Positions 5,103 through 6,781 of a stretch of DNA of 6,781 nt are shown one piece after another. The DNA is from Natronomonas sp. (GTDB taxonomy: Archaea; Halobacteriota; Halobacteria; Halobacteriales; Haloarculaceae): contig SLIW01000272.1 in NCBI GenBank assembly GCA_007135435.1, positions 1 through 6,781 of the forward strand. The letters are read 5' to 3'. Numbering within the stretch: the stretch's first letter is position 1; each line of letters begins with the position of its first letter. The notes under the pieces were generated by a model that saw only the letters and a program-made list of their open reading frames with translations, searched no databases and was not told where the DNA came from. The translations under genes and the position numbers were made by a program.

Positions 5103-6431
5103 ATGACAACAAACGGCAGCCCGTACGCGCCCCACACCGGTGGCGAGACGGAGACGATGCTCGCGGCGGTCGGCGTCGACGACCAGGAGGCGCTCTTCGA
5201 CATCCCCGAGGAGGTGCGGTTCGACGACGAGTACGGCATCGAACAGCGCGGTGAACGGGAGGTCCGGGAGCTGGTGAACCGGCTGCTGGAGGGGAACGAC
5301 GACCTCGTCGAGTTCCTCGGTCGCGGCCACTACGACCACTACGTCCCCTCCATGGTCGAGCACCTCTCGGCGCGCTCGGAGTTCCTGACCAGCTACACGC
5401 AGTACCAGCCCGAGATCGCCCAGGGGTTCCTCCAGGCGCTCTTCGAGTACCAGTCGATGCTCGTCGAACTCACCGGCCTCCCGATCGCCAACTGCTCGAT
5501 GTACGACGCGGCGACCGCCCTCGGCGAGGCCGGAACCCTCGCCGTTCGGGTCCGCGAGACGGACGGCTCGCGGATCCTGGTCCCGGAGGCGATCCAGTCG
5601 GGCCGGCGCGGCACCCTCGAGAACTACGTCGCCGGCCACGACGTGTCGGTCGAATCCTATCCGTTGGCCGACGGCAACGTCGACCTGGATGCCCTCGAGG
5701 AGGCGGTCGACGACGAGACCCTCGCCGTCTACGCGGAGAACCCGACGGTGCGCGGGACCGTCGAGGAGGGCCTGGAGGCGGTCGGTGACCTGGCCTCAGA
5801 ACACGACGCCCTGTTCGTCCTCGGGTCGGACCCCGTCGCGCTCGCGCTGCTCCGCGAGCCGGCGAGCGTCGGGGCGGACGTCGTGGTCGGCGACGCCGCG
5901 ACGCTCGGCCTGCCCGCCGCCTACGGGATGGGCCTGGGCCTGTTCGCCTGCCGGGAGGACTTCCTCCGGCAGGTCCCGGGCCGGCTCGTCGGCGTGAGCG
6001 AGGACGCCGACGGCCGACGGGCGTACACGCTCACCCTGCAGACCCGCGAGCAGCACATCAGACGCGAGCGCGCGACGTCCAACATCTGTACGAACCAGGC
6101 GTGGGTGGCCCTCCGGACGGCGATGCACGTCGCCTGGCTGGGTCCTGACGGCCTGCTGGACCTCGCCGAGGACTCCGTGGTCCGGGCCCGCGACCTCGCC
6201 GACCGACTGGACGACCTCAACGGGGTCATCGCCCCGGTACACGACAGGCACCACCTCCGGGAGTTCGTCGCGAGGACCGACCAGCCCGCCCAGGCGGTCG
6301 CCACGGACCTCGAGGACGCCGGCTACGCCGTCCACGTCGTCGACGACCACGAGGTCCAGGTGTGCGTCACGGAGACGACCGAGCGGCACGTCGACGGCTT
6401 CGTCGAGGCCTTCAAGGAGGCGGCACGATGA
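5103..6431 (+). CDS. gcvPA: Glycine dehydrogenase (decarboxylating) subunit 1
   Basis: A 442-aa protein. This is the N-terminal half of the P-protein of the glycine cleavage system (EC 1.4.4.2). With subunit 2 it decarboxylates glycine and transfers the aminomethyl group to the lipoyl arm of GcvH in the cytoplasm. Hallmarks: GSPYAPHT near the N-terminus; [13 protein letters not shown] (YDHYVP at 77-82); YQPEIAQG (101-108), then [10 protein letters not shown] and [12 protein letters not shown]; and [18 protein letters not shown] from residue 310, followed by ICTNQ. Length matches split archaeal P-proteins. The pyridoxal-phosphate lysine is in subunit 2, so its absence here is normal. The ATG at 5103 is preferred over 5079 because of TATA spacing and because family members begin close to the SPYAPH motif. 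The stop overlaps the gcvPB start. The tandem repeats and hairpin directly upstream may bear on its regulation. Confidence 0.95.
   Translation: MTTNGSPYAPHTGGETETMLAAVGVDDQEALFDIPEEVRFDDEYGIEQRGEREVRELVNRLLEGNDDLVEFLGRGHYDHYVPSMVEHLSARSEFLTSYTQYQPEIAQGFLQALFEYQSMLVELTGLPIANCSMYDAATALGEAGTLAVRVRETDGSRILVPEAIQSGRRGTLENYVAGHDVSVESYPLADGNVDLDALEEAVDDETLAVYAENPTVRGTVEEGLEAVGDLASEHDALFVLGSDPVALALLREPASVGADVVVGDAATLGLPAAYGMGLGLFACREDFLRQVPGRLVGVSEDADGRRAYTLTLQTREQHIRRERATSNICTNQAWVALRTAMHVAWLGPDGLLDLAEDSVVRARDLADRLDDLNGVIAPVHDRHHLREFVARTDQPAQAVATDLEDAGYAVHVVDDHEVQVCVTETTERHVDGFVEAFKEAAR
6415..6420 (+). promoter_or_regulatory. Shine-Dalgarno of gcvPB
   Basis: AGGAGG within the end of gcvPA, 7 nt before the gcvPB ATG. 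It is the strongest ribosome-binding site in the window and fits translational coupling of the two subunits. Confidence 0.7.
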
Positions 6432-6781
6432 GCGGAGACGGGAAGCGGGACGGTGGCGCGTCGAGCGGAGATGCGCGGCCGGACGGCGGACGCCAGGCGA
6501 CCGAGGCCGTCGAGGACGTCGACGCGAGTGACGTGCTCATCTACGACCAGGCGCGGTGGAGCGACGGCGAGGAGATCTCCGAGCCGCTCCTGTCGGAGAA
6601 GCACACGCGAACCGTCGCGGTCGACTCGTCGCTCCCGGACGAGCTGACCCGCGACGGCCTGGAGTTGCCCGACCTCAGCGAGCCCGAGCTGGCCCGCCAC
6701 TACACGCGGCTCTCCCAGATGAACTACGGCGTCGAGTCGGGGCCGTTCCCCCTCGGTTCCTGTACGATGAAGTACAACCCG
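6428..6781 (+). CDS. gcvPB: Glycine dehydrogenase (decarboxylating) subunit 2, 5' part
   Basis: The first 118 codons, running off the right edge. The start overlaps the gcvPA stop by ATGA and has a strong AGGAGG upstream. A variable Gly/Asp-rich N-terminus (residues 1-36) precedes the recognisable part: [21 protein letters not shown]; and from residue 98 [20 protein letters not shown], the diagnostic stretch of the P-protein C-terminal half. The pyridoxal-phosphate-binding lysine lies beyond the window. It forms the active heterotetramer with the product of gcvPA in the known split enzymes; the overlap suggests equal production of both chains. Confidence 0.95.
   Translation, partial: MSGDGKRDGGASSGDARPDGGRQATEAVEDVDASDVLIYDQARWSDGEEISEPLLSEKHTRTVAVDSSLPDELTRDGLELPDLSEPELARHYTRLSQMNYGVESGPFPLGSCTMKYNP

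Noticed and set aside
4879..5112. A 77-codon minus-strand frame with an 11-residue repeat ([11 protein letters not shown]).
   Set aside because: The repeat frame looks coiled-coil-like, but the product is basic and overlaps the gcvPA start region. It has no visible promoter. It is kept only as a note under the repeat.
4776..5639. A minus-strand open frame of 287 codons that spans the 33-bp repeats and encodes a Ser/Arg repeat.
   Set aside because: Most of it is antisense to gcvPA and the 62-aa gene, and no promoter or family match is seen. The peptide repeat follows simply from a DNA unit whose length is a multiple of three.

Overview
The window looks like chromosomal DNA from a halophilic archaeon (class Halobacteria). 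The evidence is very high GC with G/C-ending codons, Asp/Glu-rich proteins, a glycine decarboxylase split into two subunits, and short A/T-rich TATA-like boxes about 26-28 nt upstream of several start codons with no ribosome-binding site. That last pattern is typical of leaderless haloarchaeal transcripts. Genes inside operons here carry a GGAG-type Shine-Dalgarno instead. No RNA gene, insertion sequence or CRISPR array was seen.

Left part (1-2261, minus strand). A divergent MmgE/PrpD-family protein runs off the left edge. It keeps the fold-level landmarks but seems to lack the usual catalytic histidines and lysine. Upstream of it, on the same strand, is a small RDD-family membrane protein. 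Each has its own TATA box. A 308-nt divergent intergenic region with an A/T-rich island separates the RDD gene from the plus-strand genes.

Middle (2570-4905, plus strand). First comes a 127-aa unrecognised acidic protein with a GTG start, followed by a possible small terminator. A 410-nt gap follows, which includes a coding-like relic on the minus strand. Next is an archaeal-type ornithine cyclodeaminase (TIGR00300, LOR/SDH domain family), which would make proline from ornithine. It is interrupted in frame by a 72-bp run of GAT-GGA-like hexamers encoding an Asp/Gly/His tract. A 62-aa membrane miniprotein follows 12 nt downstream, probably in the same transcript.

Right part (4906-6781). The gap before the glycine cleavage genes holds three tandem 33-bp repeats, then a 14-bp-stem hairpin, then a TATA-like sequence. 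After it come gcvPA and the first 118 codons of gcvPB, overlapping by ATGA with a strong Shine-Dalgarno. gcvT and gcvH are not upstream of gcvPA in this window.

The window is mostly ordinary metabolism. The points most worth a second look are the repeat/hairpin array in front of gcvPA, the hexamer expansion in the cyclodeaminase, and the apparent loss of active-site residues in the MmgE/PrpD protein. I see no clear new multi-gene system.
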